A stretch of 56,049 nucleotides of DNA from the NCBI RefSeq assembly GCF_900129485.1, contig NZ_FQVW01000018.1, positions 1 to 56,049 on the forward strand, read 5' to 3'. Origin of the DNA: Ornithinibacillus halophilus (GTDB taxonomy: Bacteria; Bacillota; Bacilli; Bacillales; Amphibacillaceae). Positions 1 through 9,181 of the stretch are shown piece by piece (position 1 is the stretch's first letter; the number at the start of each line of letters is the position of its first letter). Made by a program: the position numbers and the translations under genes. The notes below the pieces were generated by a model. It saw only the letters and a program-made list of their open reading frames with translations, ran no database searches and was not told where the DNA came from.

Positions 1-187
1 CACCAATCGGCAAGTCTTCTTTATCGTACGGAGGCGAAGGAAGTCTTGTGCCTGTGCCTGCGGTTACTCGGCACAAAAGCAATGAAGTTTCGCCACGTAG
101 TTTTTTTGCGATTACTCGGCACAAAGGCCAGAGGAGTAATTCTATGTAGTTCCTTCGCTAGTCTCAGGCGCTCGGAGCTAGACATCT
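1..187. repeat. 187-bp repeat, left copy of an inverted pair
   Basis: Positions 1-60 are the exact reverse complement of 55727-55786, and the rest (61-187) matches 55600-55726 with scattered differences. The unit contains an internal repeat of TGTGCCGAGTAA and no ORF. It resembles the CTAGCTCCGAGC-type intergenic repeats common in Bacillaceae. It may extend beyond the window. Confidence 0.85.
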
Positions 188-222
188 ACGAAATTTTATA
201 CATTCTTATTTAAGAAAAACAA

Positions 223-268
223 AACTTATCAACTGTTGAAGCATTCCATCCCCAACAGCAAATAAGTT
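223..268 (-). terminator. Rho-independent terminator of the sugar-acid operon
   Basis: Read on the minus strand, AACTTAT and CTGTTG pair with CAACAG and ATAAGTT around a short loop, followed by TTGTTTTTCTT. It lies just downstream of the tctA stop codon and closes the seven-gene operon. Confidence 0.7.
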
Positions 269-291
269 TGTTAATCTTTCATTTTGTGACG

Positions 292-1773
292 TTATGCCTT
301 CTTTTTCTTTCTAAAATTATTCACTAATGGTACGATAAGTGCAATTAATGCTAAACCTAACAAGATTGCACTAATAGGACGAGTAAAGAATATACTTAAA
401 TCCCCATTTGCCATTTGTAAACCACGTCTAAATTCTTCTTCAGCAATTGGTCCAAGTACTAAACCAAGGATAACAGCTGCTAAAGGAAACTTCATTTTAT
501 CTAGATAGAAACCAATTAATCCAAATAAAAGCATAATCCAAATATCAAAAATGGAATTTCTTACTGCAAATGTACCAATAATACAAAAGATGATAATTGC
601 CGGACCTAACGTATAATATGGTACTTTCATTATTTTAGAGAATATACCTATAAAAGGTTTTGAGAATACTAGAATCAATATATTTACTAACAATAATGAT
701 ATGAAAATTGTATAAACTAAACCAGGTGAATTATTGATAAGCATTGGTCCAGGTTGTAGTCCATGCATAACAAACGCACCTAAAATAACGGCTGTTGTTG
801 CACTTCCTGGAATCCCTAGAGAAAGCAATGGAACCATCGCCCCCATCGCAGCAGCATTATTCGCTGATTCAGGAGCAGCAATCCCTTCAGGAACACCTGT
901 ACCAAAGTCTTTTTTATTTTTGGACCAACGAGTTGCTTCACTATAACTTACCATTGCAGCTGTAGTTGCCCCAACACCTGGTAGAATACCAATTGAAATC
1001 CCTAATATAGAAGAACGGAAAATCGTTCCTTTAATTTGATTAACAATCTTACTATCAAATATTTTCGTTTTGAATTTTTGCATCTGTTGTTTAATAGTAT
1101 GATCTTCTTTACTTTTACGAAGTACTTCCGATACAGCAAACAGACCAATTAATACAGGGATAAGATCAATTCCGCTAAGTAATTCTAATGAATCAAAAGT
1201 AAATCTCTCTGTTCCTGTCAAAGGATCCATTCCAACGGTAGCAATAAATAATCCTAAAGCAACTCCGATAAAGCCTTTGATTAAGTCGCCACCACTTAAA
1301 GATACAACAACAGTTAACCCCAGAACGGCTAGTGAGAAATATTCAGGTGATGAAAAGTTCAAAGCAAAGGCTGCAAGTACAGGAGTTAAGAATATTAAAC
1401 ATAACGTCCCAAAAATACCCCCGGTGACAGAACTTAAAATCCCAATACCTAAGGCTTGTCCAGGTTTACCTTTTGCTGCCATTGGATACCCATCAAGAAC
1501 AGTTGCCACTGCTTCTGGCGTTCCAGGAGTACGGAATAGAATAGCACTAATTAAACCTGAAAATACAGAAGAGGCATAGATTGTCGTTAGCAGGATAAAT
1601 GCAGGTATAGCATCTAATCCGTAAGATATTGGAAGAAGAATAATAACTAGCATCGTACCACTAATACCTGGTAATGCGCCACCTAAGAAACCAATCATTG
1701 TTGCAGCAAATAATATTAGTAATGGGATTGGTTGGAATAAATTTTCAAAACCCAATAATAATCCATCAATCAT
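292..1773 (-). CDS. tctA: Tripartite tricarboxylate transporter large membrane subunit (TctA family)
   Basis: This is the large permease subunit of a TTT-family secondary transporter, which takes up organic acids at the cytoplasmic membrane using a periplasmic-type binding protein. The 493-residue protein is almost entirely hydrophobic, with about a dozen membrane segments. It carries the family's glycine/proline-rich signatures GALPGISGTM near residue 32 and GILPGVGATTAAM in the middle, and its length is normal for TctA. It is the last gene of a minus-strand operon that also encodes TctB, TctC, two PdxA-like enzymes and a DUF1537 kinase. The substrate is therefore probably a four-carbon sugar acid rather than citrate; that substrate is inferred from context only. 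Confidence 0.93.
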   Translation of the reverse strand: MIDGLLLGFENLFQPIPLLILFAATMIGFLGGALPGISGTMLVIILLPISYGLDAIPAFILLTTIYASSVFSGLISAILFRTPGTPEAVATVLDGYPMAAKGKPGQALGIGILSSVTGGIFGTLCLIFLTPVLAAFALNFSSPEYFSLAVLGLTVVVSLSGGDLIKGFIGVALGLFIATVGMDPLTGTERFTFDSLELLSGIDLIPVLIGLFAVSEVLRKSKEDHTIKQQMQKFKTKIFDSKIVNQIKGTIFRSSILGISIGILPGVGATTAAMVSYSEATRWSKNKKDFGTGVPEGIAAPESANNAAAMGAMVPLLSLGIPGSATTAVILGAFVMHGLQPGPMLINNSPGLVYTIFISLLLVNILILVFSKPFIGIFSKIMKVPYYTLGPAIIIFCIIGTFAVRNSIFDIWIMLLFGLIGFYLDKMKFPLAAVILGLVLGPIAEEEFRRGLQMANGDLSIFFTRPISAILLGLALIALIVPLVNNFRKKKKA

Positions 1774-1798
1774 GACCTTACTCCTTTCTATATTTTTC

Positions 1799-2326
1799 TT
1801 AGTAAATCCAGAAACTTAAATCACGGAAAATACCAATACCTCGTGGAAATGGAATACCAAGCACATAGATAAACAATGCAATGAATAATACATAGCTACC
1901 TACTGTTGTTAGCAGAAGGTGAATGCGTTTCTTCATTCCTAACAACCACGCCATAAATAAAAACAGGAATGGCGTAACCACTAAGAAACCAACGATTGGA
2001 AGAAGTATTGTATATAATGCAATTGCAATTAAGATATACCAGTGGCTTCCACCTGTTCCCTCTTTAATTTTTCCTTGTACACTTGGTAATTCCTCGTCTT
2101 CTTCATTGGAGCTCTCAGCCACATCAAAGGCACCTTTTTTATGGTCAAGAATAGTTTTAATTACCTGAGCAATCCCCATAATTAACATAAACGTTAAAAT
2201 GATGATGGGCCATTCAGCCGGGCCAACAACTGTGGAAGATCTAGCTTCTGGAATTTGTAATGACTTAATTAAGAAAAACACAGAAAACAGAATTGTAATA
2301 AATCCTAATACTAAATTTGATTTCAT
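1799..2326 (-). CDS. tctB: Tripartite tricarboxylate transporter small membrane subunit (TctB family)
   Basis: This is the small membrane subunit of the TTT transporter encoded with tctA and tctC. The 175-residue protein has an N-terminal membrane segment (LVLGFITILFSVFFLI), a second one near residues 45-60, an acidic cytosolic or loop region (residues 70-85, SSNEEDEELPS) and two C-terminal helices, the four-helix plan of TctB. It is preceded by GGAGGAAATACAG. A stem-loop with a T-rich tail (2347-2371) separates it from tctC and probably lowers its expression relative to the binding protein. TctB proteins are poorly conserved, so the call rests on size, topology and position. Confidence 0.88.
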   Translation of the reverse strand: MKSNLVLGFITILFSVFFLIKSLQIPEARSSTVVGPAEWPIIILTFMLIMGIAQVIKTILDHKKGAFDVAESSNEEDEELPSVQGKIKEGTGGSHWYILIAIALYTILLPIVGFLVVTPFLFLFMAWLLGMKKRIHLLLTTVGSYVLFIALFIYVLGIPFPRGIGIFRDLSFWIY

Positions 2327-2346
2327 TCTGTATTTCCTCCTATAAA

Positions 2347-2371
2347 AGAGGAGGACATCATATCCTCCTCT
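2347..2371 (-). terminator. Intercistronic stem-loop between tctC and tctB
   Basis: AGAGGAGGA and TCCTCCTCT form a perfect 9-bp stem around 7 nt, and on the minus strand a TTTTAT tail follows. Such leaky terminators after a binding-protein gene usually give more binding protein than permease; that role is inferred. Confidence 0.6.
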
Positions 2372-2390
2372 ATTTTATTGATTGAATGAT

Positions 2391-3371
2391 TTATTCAATT
2401 TCAGCTAAAATTTCTTCATATTTAGCGATGTCTTCTTCTAATTTCTTCGTGAAGTCTTCTGAACCCATCCAACCATCACGTAGATCTAGGTAAGAGTTCG
2501 CTGCATATTCTTTATACTCATCTGTTTCCATTGCTTTTTTAGCTGCATCTTCTAAAAGGTCTACAATTTCTTGTGGAGCATCTGCATGAATCATTAAGTA
2601 ACGTTCCACACCATCAATTAACTCCCAGCCTTTTTCTACTGTTGTTGGTACATCTGGGAAATCTTCAAGACGTTCTTCAGCGAAAAATACTAATGGTTTG
2701 AATTCGCCCTCTTCAATATAAGAAACAGTTGGTCCAACTTCTTCAAGGATAACATCAATATGCCCACCTAATAGGTCAGAGTGCATGTTACCTGCACCTT
2801 CAGCAGGAATGTAGTTCATGTCTACCCCAGCTTCTTTAATGAAACGACGTGCTGTAATTTCATCAATTCCCATTGTTCCTACTGCTGCAATACGTACTTC
2901 ACCTGGATTTTCTTTTGCATATTCTACTAATTCATCAATTGAATCAAATGTACCATTCTTAACTTGTAAAGCATAAGTGTCACTTTGGATACGAGCAATT
3001 GGCTTAACTTTGTCTAAACCGAATTTGTTTGTGCCAGCTGCAGTTGTTACTGCGTATGCAGAGTCCCCAACTAATGTATAGCCATCAGCATCTTCTTTCA
3101 TTGCGTTTTGCATTGCAATAACACCAGATCCACCTTCTTGGTTAATAATGTTAAAGTTTGCACCATCGATAGAATCTTTCATTAAGTTTGTTACTGTACG
3201 TACGAATGTATCGGTACCACCACCAGGACCATGCCCAACATAAACCTCAATGTCACGCTCTGGATAATTATCCGCTGAATCCTCAGAACCACCAGCATCA
3301 TTAGAACAAGCACTAATCACTAGCAATAATAAAGCACTGAAACCAATTAGTAATAAATTTTTCTTTAACAT
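2391..3371 (-). CDS. tctC: TctC/Bug-family extracytoplasmic substrate-binding lipoprotein
   Basis: This 326-residue solute-binding protein delivers the substrate to TctAB. The N-terminus is a lipoprotein signal with lipobox ISAC (LLLLVISACSND), so the mature protein starts at Cys21 or close by and is anchored on the outer face of the membrane. The mature part has Bug/TctC features: YPERDIEVYVGHGPGGGTD at the first substrate-binding loop, GTMG in the centre, and DVPTTVEKGW toward the C-terminus. It follows the pdxA-like gene by 19 bp. The ligand is not readable from sequence; a threonate- or erythronate-like acid is the contextual guess. Confidence 0.93.
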   Translation of the reverse strand: MLKKNLLLIGFSALLLLVISACSNDAGGSEDSADNYPERDIEVYVGHGPGGGTDTFVRTVTNLMKDSIDGANFNIINQEGGSGVIAMQNAMKEDADGYTLVGDSAYAVTTAAGTNKFGLDKVKPIARIQSDTYALQVKNGTFDSIDELVEYAKENPGEVRIAAVGTMGIDEITARRFIKEAGVDMNYIPAEGAGNMHSDLLGGHIDVILEEVGPTVSYIEEGEFKPLVFFAEERLEDFPDVPTTVEKGWELIDGVERYLMIHADAPQEIVDLLEDAAKKAMETDEYKEYAANSYLDLRDGWMGSEDFTKKLEEDIAKYEEILAEIE

Positions 3372-3390
3372 GTTAATTCCCCCTAAAATT

Positions 3391-4413
3391 TTAATTAGTA
3401 ATTTTTGATTCTTTATTATTTGAGTTCATTTTTACTACCATTTTAATCGCTTCTTTTGTCGCACCTGGATCAGCGATTCCTTTACCAGCTATATCAAACG
3501 CTGTGCCATGCGCAGGAGTTGTTAGAGTAATTGGTAGACCACCACTCATTGTTACCCCTCTATTAAAACCAAGTAATTTCATACCAGTTTGGGCTTGGTC
3601 ATGGTACATTGCTAGAAGGCAATCGAATGGATCTTTTTCCAAGCGTAGGAATAATGTATCTGCTGGATATGGTCCATCAACATTAATTCCTTCCTCTTGC
3701 ATCTCTTTTATTGCTGGAATAATAAAGTCGATTTCTTCATTACCAAGCATTCCACCTTCACCTGCATGTGGATTTAATGCAGAAACAACAATCTTAGGAT
3801 TTTCTATCCCAGCATTTCTCAATGTTTCATCTGCAAAGCGAATTCGCTGAGTAATTCTCTCTTTGGTAATGTAGTCACTCACATTTTTCAAAGCAATATG
3901 AGAAGTTGCTCTAGTTACCCATAAGTCTTCCATCACATTAATCTCGCTAAAACCTTCTTTACAATCTAGTAAATCAGCAAAGAAATGTAATTCATCTTGG
4001 AAGTGATGTCCACCTCTATGCAATGCCTCTTTATTTAACGGCCCATAGATAACACCTTCCACTTGTTTCTTTTTGGCTAAATCTAAAACGTATTTTAATG
4101 TTTCGCCAGTAACCTTACCGGATTCAGATGATAATACGCCCAACTCGTATTCGCTAGGATCTAAGTTTGCTAAATCAATAAAGTATAGTGTACCAACGTT
4201 GTTCTCAACTTGATCAATTGTATTCACTTCTTCTACATCTAAAGTTAATCCTGCAATTGTTTCTCCTTGAGAAAGAATTCTTTTATCCCCTACAATTACC
4301 CATGTAGCTAGATTACGAATAGCATCATCTTGGAATGACTTTACAATTAGTTCAGGGCCAATTCCTGTTGCATCCCCTAACGTAACTGCAATAATCGGTT
4401 TTTCATTACTCAT
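3391..4413 (-). CDS. PdxA-family dehydrogenase, divergent paralogue (COG1995)
   Basis: This is a 340-residue relative of 4-hydroxythreonine-4-phosphate dehydrogenase. Family marks are TLGDATGIGPELIVK at the N-terminus, NPHAGEGGMLGNEE, MYHDQAQTGMK and [11 protein letters not shown]. It differs from the neighbouring paralogue at two active-site positions. The canonical GHTEF metal-site segment reads DELHF here, and the VDHGTA segment reads PAHGTA. Members of the PdxA2 group beside DUF1537 kinases oxidise 4-phospho-D-threonate to a product that decarboxylates to DHAP. This copy may handle a different isomer or be an accessory subunit. SD sequence AGGAGGTTAC precedes the ATG. Confidence 0.85.
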   Translation of the reverse strand: MSNEKPIIAVTLGDATGIGPELIVKSFQDDAIRNLATWVIVGDKRILSQGETIAGLTLDVEEVNTIDQVENNVGTLYFIDLANLDPSEYELGVLSSESGKVTGETLKYVLDLAKKKQVEGVIYGPLNKEALHRGGHHFQDELHFFADLLDCKEGFSEINVMEDLWVTRATSHIALKNVSDYITKERITQRIRFADETLRNAGIENPKIVVSALNPHAGEGGMLGNEEIDFIIPAIKEMQEEGINVDGPYPADTLFLRLEKDPFDCLLAMYHDQAQTGMKLLGFNRGVTMSGGLPITLTTPAHGTAFDIAGKGIADPGATKEAIKMVVKMNSNNKESKITN

Positions 4414-4435
4414 CGTAGTAACCTCCTGAAGTTTT

Positions 4436-5443
4436 TTATTTTTCTACTAGATAAAAAGTTTTACTATATTTAGCTGCTAGTTTTATACATTCTTCCATGC
4501 TCACACTGCTTGCAATCCCTGTGCCAGCTATATCAAACGCTGTACCATGATCAACAGAAGTTCTTAAAAACGGAAGACCATTTGTGATGGAAATCGTTCT
4601 TTCAAAATCTGTCATTTTTGCAGCGATGTGACCTTGGTCGTGATAGAGTGATAGAACCGCAGCATACTTCCCATTTAATGCGTGATGGAAAACAGAATCT
4701 GCCGGTACAGGTCCAACCGCTTTTATTCCATCTTTAACAGCTGCCTCTATACCAGGTGTAAGCTCGTCCATCTCTTCATTTCCAAACAGTCCACTTTCAC
4801 CCGCATGTGGATTTAAGCCTGCAACTGCAATTGTTCGGTCTTCTACTCCCAAACGTTGTAATGCTTCATCGCAACGAGATAGATAGTCTTGTACTCTCTC
4901 TTTCGTCATCTGGCCAATTGCATCTTTTAAAGAAAGATGTCTAGTTAGGAAGAAAATTCTCATGTTTCTCACTTCAAACATAGTCAATGGATCTTTCGAA
5001 TTCGTAAGCTCCTCTAACATTTCCGTATGACCAATAAAAGGTACATTCCCTGCTTTTAACGATTCTTTATTTATTGGTGTAGTTGCTAATGCGGAAACTT
5101 TTCCTTCTAACGCCATTTCAACCGATAGTTTGATATATTCAAAGGCTGCTCTCCCACAATCAGCATCAACTTCACCAATTTTCAAAGTTTCTACGTTGAT
5201 ATTATCTAAGGAAATAACATCAATCGTTCCATGCTCAAATTTTGCCTCAGTTACTTCAGTGATTTCATGAATGTTTAATTCAAAATTCGTTATTTTCAGG
5301 GCATTTTCTAAAACACCTTTGTTTCCAATAACGACTGGAGATGCAACATCGTAAATCTCCTTTTTCGCTAATGCTTTTACCGTTATTTCTGGTCCTATCC
5401 CAGCAGGGTCGCCCATAGGGATTGCTATAATGTTATGCTCCAT
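4436..5443 (-). CDS. pdxA2: PdxA2-like 4-phospho-threonate/erythronate dehydrogenase
   Basis: This PdxA-family NAD-dependent dehydrogenase has about 335 residues. It keeps the canonical motifs: [21 protein letters not shown] (metal site), [22 protein letters not shown] and [14 protein letters not shown]. Beside a DUF1537 kinase, the expected substrate is a 4-phosphorylated four-carbon acid, oxidised and decarboxylated to DHAP (the pathway reported for D-threonate). I chose the ATG at 5443 because GGGAGGATTCTTC places a strong SD 7-8 nt upstream; a longer reading frame starts at 5464 without such a site. It overlaps the end of the kinase gene by 11 nt, implying translational coupling. Confidence 0.88.
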   Translation of the reverse strand: MEHNIIAIPMGDPAGIGPEITVKALAKKEIYDVASPVVIGNKGVLENALKITNFELNIHEITEVTEAKFEHGTIDVISLDNINVETLKIGEVDADCGRAAFEYIKLSVEMALEGKVSALATTPINKESLKAGNVPFIGHTEMLEELTNSKDPLTMFEVRNMRIFFLTRHLSLKDAIGQMTKERVQDYLSRCDEALQRLGVEDRTIAVAGLNPHAGESGLFGNEEMDELTPGIEAAVKDGIKAVGPVPADSVFHHALNGKYAAVLSLYHDQGHIAAKMTDFERTISITNGLPFLRTSVDHGTAFDIAGTGIASSVSMEECIKLAAKYSKTFYLVEK

Positions 5444-6752
5444 GAAGAATCCTCCCTTTGTCATGTAATGTTTCTTTTAAATAGGTGACGCTTTCATAAA
5501 TAGCTGTTTTATCACCTATCATTCCACCCTTTGTTACAATTGATAATCCTTGAAATTCACCACCAGATACAACGCCGTGTGCAACTAATGGCATAACTTC
5601 ACTAACTAGTTCGAAACCATCTGCTTCAACTGCTTCGCAAAATGAGGCCGTTACATCTCCCCCACTAAAGAAACAACCTTTAATGCAACCGTTACCATTT
5701 TGGAGAATACGTTTACTGATTTCAGCCAAACCAGCTGTTATTCGTTTAGCTAATAAGTCTTCTGACACACCTTCTATTTTCGATAACTGCTTAAAATCTA
5801 GTACTGGGAAACTACTATGATTAGTTGTGACTATAATCGTTTCTTGATTATCTATAAGTTCTTTTGTTTCAAGTACGACTCGTTCAATTTCTTCTTCCCA
5901 GGACTTCCCAAACGATGCCAAGCTGTCTGGTCGTGCATACACAGGCTTTATGTGCATTTTTGAAGCTAGATAATCAATCTGTGATTTTGAAATAGAAGTA
6001 ACACTTCCAACAGATACAAGAACTTTAGATTTTTGTTCTGAAGATGACTTCTTCATTAATTGACTAGTGAATGCAGTTGTCAACGGACCTGGGTCTGCAG
6101 GAATCATCATTGAACTAGTTATGTCTGTCATTGCTCTTGCAATTGTTTCAATATGTTGCTCTGTTATCGCATCACATATGACGAGCTTTGTTCCTCTATT
6201 AATACAGTTTTCTAATTCCTCTGTTACACTGGCACTTCCCGAACTAACTTTATTTAATTCAATAACAGCCACATCTTCCTCCGTTTGTTTCTCTAGAATA
6301 GCTGGTAAATAGGAATCGACTATCGGAGAAATCGGGTCATTTGCAACATCTGTTTCATGTAAGGGCTTACCATTTACTAGTAAATATCCACCGACAACGG
6401 TTCTCCCAGATGACGGAAATGTTGGAACAATAACGACTGTTGATCCTTCAATATTGTTTAATAGAACCTCTAATTCAGGACCAATATTCCCACGAAAAGT
6501 ACTATCAATTCTCTTACAGATTAGATCTGCTTGCCAACCCGTTAAACTATGTACGGATTGTAAAACTCGATGTTGTGCATCCAGTGGAGTAAGGTATCGG
6601 CTATCTGTATCTAAACAAATCGCTGAATCAGGTTCGAAAGTTGTAAATTCCTTTTGATAAAATGTTGTCTTTGTCTTAAGACCTAATTTTGTTAACTTAA
6701 CCCCAGTTCCATTTGCTCCAGTTAAGTCATCTGCTATAACTCCAACTTTCAT
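5433..6752 (-). CDS. DUF1537 four-carbon acid sugar kinase
   Basis: This is an ATP-dependent kinase of the DUF1537 family (SBD_N plus NBD_C domains), which phosphorylates threonate, erythronate or related acids at C4. The protein has 439 residues from the ATG at 6752. It starts with the diagnostic [13 protein letters not shown]; the N-terminal substrate domain covers about residues 1-225, and the C-terminal nucleotide domain contains [13 protein letters not shown] near residue 375. An in-frame TTG 18 nt upstream lies inside the SD region GGAGGT and is less likely to be used. The ATG follows the regulator's stop codon after one base. Isomer specificity (threonate or erythronate) cannot be read from the sequence. 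Confidence 0.9.
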   Translation of the reverse strand: MKVGVIADDLTGANGTGVKLTKLGLKTKTTFYQKEFTTFEPDSAICLDTDSRYLTPLDAQHRVLQSVHSLTGWQADLICKRIDSTFRGNIGPELEVLLNNIEGSTVVIVPTFPSSGRTVVGGYLLVNGKPLHETDVANDPISPIVDSYLPAILEKQTEEDVAVIELNKVSSGSASVTEELENCINRGTKLVICDAITEQHIETIARAMTDITSSMMIPADPGPLTTAFTSQLMKKSSSEQKSKVLVSVGSVTSISKSQIDYLASKMHIKPVYARPDSLASFGKSWEEEIERVVLETKELIDNQETIIVTTNHSSFPVLDFKQLSKIEGVSEDLLAKRITAGLAEISKRILQNGNGCIKGCFFSGGDVTASFCEAVEADGFELVSEVMPLVAHGVVSGGEFQGLSIVTKGGMIGDKTAIYESVTYLKETLHDKGRILHGA

Positions 6753-6753
6753 T

Positions 6754-7518
6754 TTAATCCTGACCTCCAAATAGAATTTGGGTTTTAGTACTATACTCTT
6801 TTACAACAGAAGGTTCTACCTTTGTATCTGTAATAATTCCTTCTACTGTGGTTAGGTCACAAACATTCGAGAAAGCCTTTACATTAAATTTGCTATGATC
6901 GGCCAAAATCCATGTTACTTCTGATGCTTTAATCATTAATTGCTTGATTAACGATTTTTCAAAGGTAGGGGCAGTAACTCCCCTGTCTAGATCTATTGCA
7001 TGTGCTCCTAAAAAGAAAATGTCAGCGTGAATGATTTGTAGCATTTGCTGTGTAGCTGACCCATAAAGTGCTCCAACCCCTTGTTGTAATTCTCCTCCGG
7101 TTATGATCACTTTGTTTGAACTATCTAGTAATTCATTTGCAATCGAGATATCATTCGTAACGATTGTTAGATCCTCTCGATTTTTGAGTAGCTTAGCTAG
7201 TTCTAAAGTTGTCGTCCCCGAGTCAAGGATAATGGTTGAGTTTTCCTTAATAAGCGAAAAAGCCCGTAATGCAACCGCTTTCTTTTCTGTGCTGTTTTTA
7301 CTCTTTTTTGAGTAAAAAGGAACTTCCTCTGTTAAAGATTCAACTGAGATTGCCCCACCATGGGTTCGAATCACTTTTCCTTTTTTTTCGAGTTCTGTTA
7401 GATCCCTTCGAATTGTCATGGCAGAAACATTAAGCATCTTGGATATTTCTTCAATATCAACCTTCTTATTTAATGTTACTTGTTCTTCTAACCATTTCTT
7501 TCTTTCAAGGGGTAACAT
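6754..7518 (-). CDS. DeoR-family transcriptional regulator
   Basis: This 254-residue regulator has an N-terminal winged helix-turn-helix (residues 1-55, ERKKWLEEQVTLNKKVDIEEI, then VSAMTIRRDLTELEKKGKVIRTHGG). Its C-terminal DeoRC sugar-phosphate sensor carries the phosphate-loop signatures ILDSGTTTLELAK and ITGGELQQG. It is the first gene of the operon and most likely controls it, responding to a phosphorylated intermediate such as the kinase product or DHAP; the effector is inferred. The SD upstream of ATG 7518 is weak (GTGAG), which would keep regulator levels low compared with the downstream enzymes. Confidence 0.92.
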   Translation of the reverse strand: MLPLERKKWLEEQVTLNKKVDIEEISKMLNVSAMTIRRDLTELEKKGKVIRTHGGAISVESLTEEVPFYSKKSKNSTEKKAVALRAFSLIKENSTIILDSGTTTLELAKLLKNREDLTIVTNDISIANELLDSSNKVIITGGELQQGVGALYGSATQQMLQIIHADIFFLGAHAIDLDRGVTAPTFEKSLIKQLMIKASEVTWILADHSKFNVKAFSNVCDLTTVEGIITDTKVEPSVVKEYSTKTQILFGGQD

Positions 7519-7573
7519 TTAGATTCAACTCACTTTATATTCGTTTGTTAATTTCAAACATCCTATGTGTTAC

Positions 7574-7602
7574 ATTATGTTCGATAAGTTTGAAGTTGTC
7601 AA
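7574..7602 (-). promoter_or_regulatory. SigA-type promoter of the sugar-acid operon
   Basis: On the minus strand TTGACA (7597-7602) and CATAAT (7574-7579) are separated by exactly 17 bp, and the start codon of the DeoR gene lies about 50 nt downstream. This is the best promoter match in the intergenic region. Confidence 0.75.
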
Positions 7603-7664
7603 TAAATTTTCACAAAAATTGTTGGATTTTGTCATATTTACATTAATATACTCAATTTTTGGTT

Positions 7665-7678
7665 TGTAAACGTTGTCA
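7665..7678 (+). promoter_or_regulatory. cre site (CcpA box)
   Basis: TGTAAACGTTGTCA matches the consensus TGWAANCGNTNWCA at every position. It lies about 60 bp upstream of the TTGACA box at 7597. It overlaps a second possible -35 (TTTACA, then 17 bp, then ATTAAT, on the minus strand). Glucose control of the operon through CcpA is expected. Confidence 0.75.
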
Positions 7679-7834
7679 TAGTGCTGTTTATACAGAAAAG
7701 AAATTTCAACTAAATTTTTGTGTGTGAATTTAACATAATTATAATAATTGGAGATAAAAGGTAACAACGATGAAAATAGAGGAGGAAGGAAGTGCCTCTC
7801 GAAAGGGTAGTTTTCGCATGAATCGACAAACACT

Positions 7835-9064
7835 TCACCTTCTAGAAAGCAAAATAGACCCCACAAACCCAACACCCATTCCGACAATTATATCTACCAA
7901 CAGGGTTGCGAGAAAGGTGGAGATGAAGATAATTGCTTCTCTTAGTGAATTTTTCATATAGTATACAAGTTGATTAGAATGGATTAGGTTCATTACTGCA
8001 AAGATGATGATGGCTGCAAGTACGGTTTTAGATAGATAGTAAAACAATGGAGTGATATACAAGATTGCTAGTAGCATTAAACATGCCGTAATGACTAGTG
8101 ATACTCTCGTTTTTGCACCAGATTCATAGTTTACGGCGCTTCGTGATATGGCACCCGCGACAGGGATGCCTCCTACTAAAGAACTCATCATATTAGAAAA
8201 ACCTAAACTATATAGCTCACGGTCTACCTTAATCCGTTGGTTTTCTTTTTCTGCTAATGTTCGTGCGACAGAATACGATTCAACAAACGATATAATACTT
8301 ATTACAAAAGCAATCGGCAACAAACTAAGGATTAATTCTACAGAAGGAACAAAAAACGAGATTTGAGCTAACTCGCTTGGGATTGCTCCTACAACCTCTA
8401 CCCCTCTTTGGTCGAGATTCAATACATCTACAGTTACGATCGAAACAATAATAATAAATAGCGGACCAAGATTTACCCGGAACAATTTTTTCATGAATAC
8501 TAAAATGATGAAACAAATCATCCCAATGGAAAATGTTAATAAATTTACGTTTGGAATGCTCATGAAGATGGTTTTTATGTAAGAGAAAAATCCTTCATAT
8601 CTTGGAAGCTCTACCCCTAAAATGGCACTCATTTGATTTAAGATAATGATGATAGCTAGGGCTGAGATAAATCCCCCGATCATTGCAGTAGAGATATACT
8701 GTACTACTCGTCCAAATTTAAGGAAACTCATTAATAACTGTAGGGTCCCTACCATTAACGTTAGAAAAATCATTAACTCTAAAAAGTGTTGTGAACCTGA
8801 GTCGGTCATACTTGCTATCCCAGTAAATGCTAATAAAGAGACAATCGAAACTGGCCCCACCGATAAATAGTTTGAGCTACCTAAAATGGCGTAAATAAGC
8901 ATAGGAAAAGTCGCAGCTAATAAGCCCATTGTGATTGGCACACCTGCAATAATTGCATACGCCATGCTTTGAGGGATTAATAGAAATGTAACGATAACAC
9001 CAGCTGAAATGTCTCCAGATAAATTCGAGAATTGATAGGGTAGCTTGTTTAATATGTTGTGCAT
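7835..9064 (-). CDS. SulP-family anion transporter lacking the STAS domain
   Basis: This SulP (SLC26-like) membrane transporter is probably for sulfate, bicarbonate or another anion. From the ATG at 9064 (SD GGAGGT 9 nt upstream) it has 409 residues. The conserved start DISAGVIVTFLLIPQSMAYA, SVGPVSIVSLL and SRSAVNYESGAKTRVS are present, with about 11-13 membrane segments. It stops right after the last helix (GFVGSILLSRR) and has no C-terminal STAS domain, which usually adds about 130 residues. Whether this is an ancestral short form or a truncation is open; no STAS-like reading frame follows. The longer frame from 9139 has no SD and is rejected. Confidence 0.85.
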   Translation of the reverse strand: MHNILNKLPYQFSNLSGDISAGVIVTFLLIPQSMAYAIIAGVPITMGLLAATFPMLIYAILGSSNYLSVGPVSIVSLLAFTGIASMTDSGSQHFLELMIFLTLMVGTLQLLMSFLKFGRVVQYISTAMIGGFISALAIIIILNQMSAILGVELPRYEGFFSYIKTIFMSIPNVNLLTFSIGMICFIILVFMKKLFRVNLGPLFIIIVSIVTVDVLNLDQRGVEVVGAIPSELAQISFFVPSVELILSLLPIAFVISIISFVESYSVARTLAEKENQRIKVDRELYSLGFSNMMSSLVGGIPVAGAISRSAVNYESGAKTRVSLVITACLMLLAILYITPLFYYLSKTVLAAIIIFAVMNLIHSNQLVYYMKNSLREAIIFISTFLATLLVDIIVGMGVGFVGSILLSRR

Positions 9065-9181
9065 GAAGTTAGGACCTCCAGAACAATAGAGTATACTCTT
9101 ACTATATTGTATCAGGGAGATTGATATGACTTGTCCCATCTGATACTCTCAAAGGAAAGAACCTTTAGGAGGAACAACTAT

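Noticed and set aside
7570-7887. 105-codon frame as a lost C-terminus of the SulP protein
   Set aside because: It has no STAS-like residues and runs through the promoter and cre region of the next operon.
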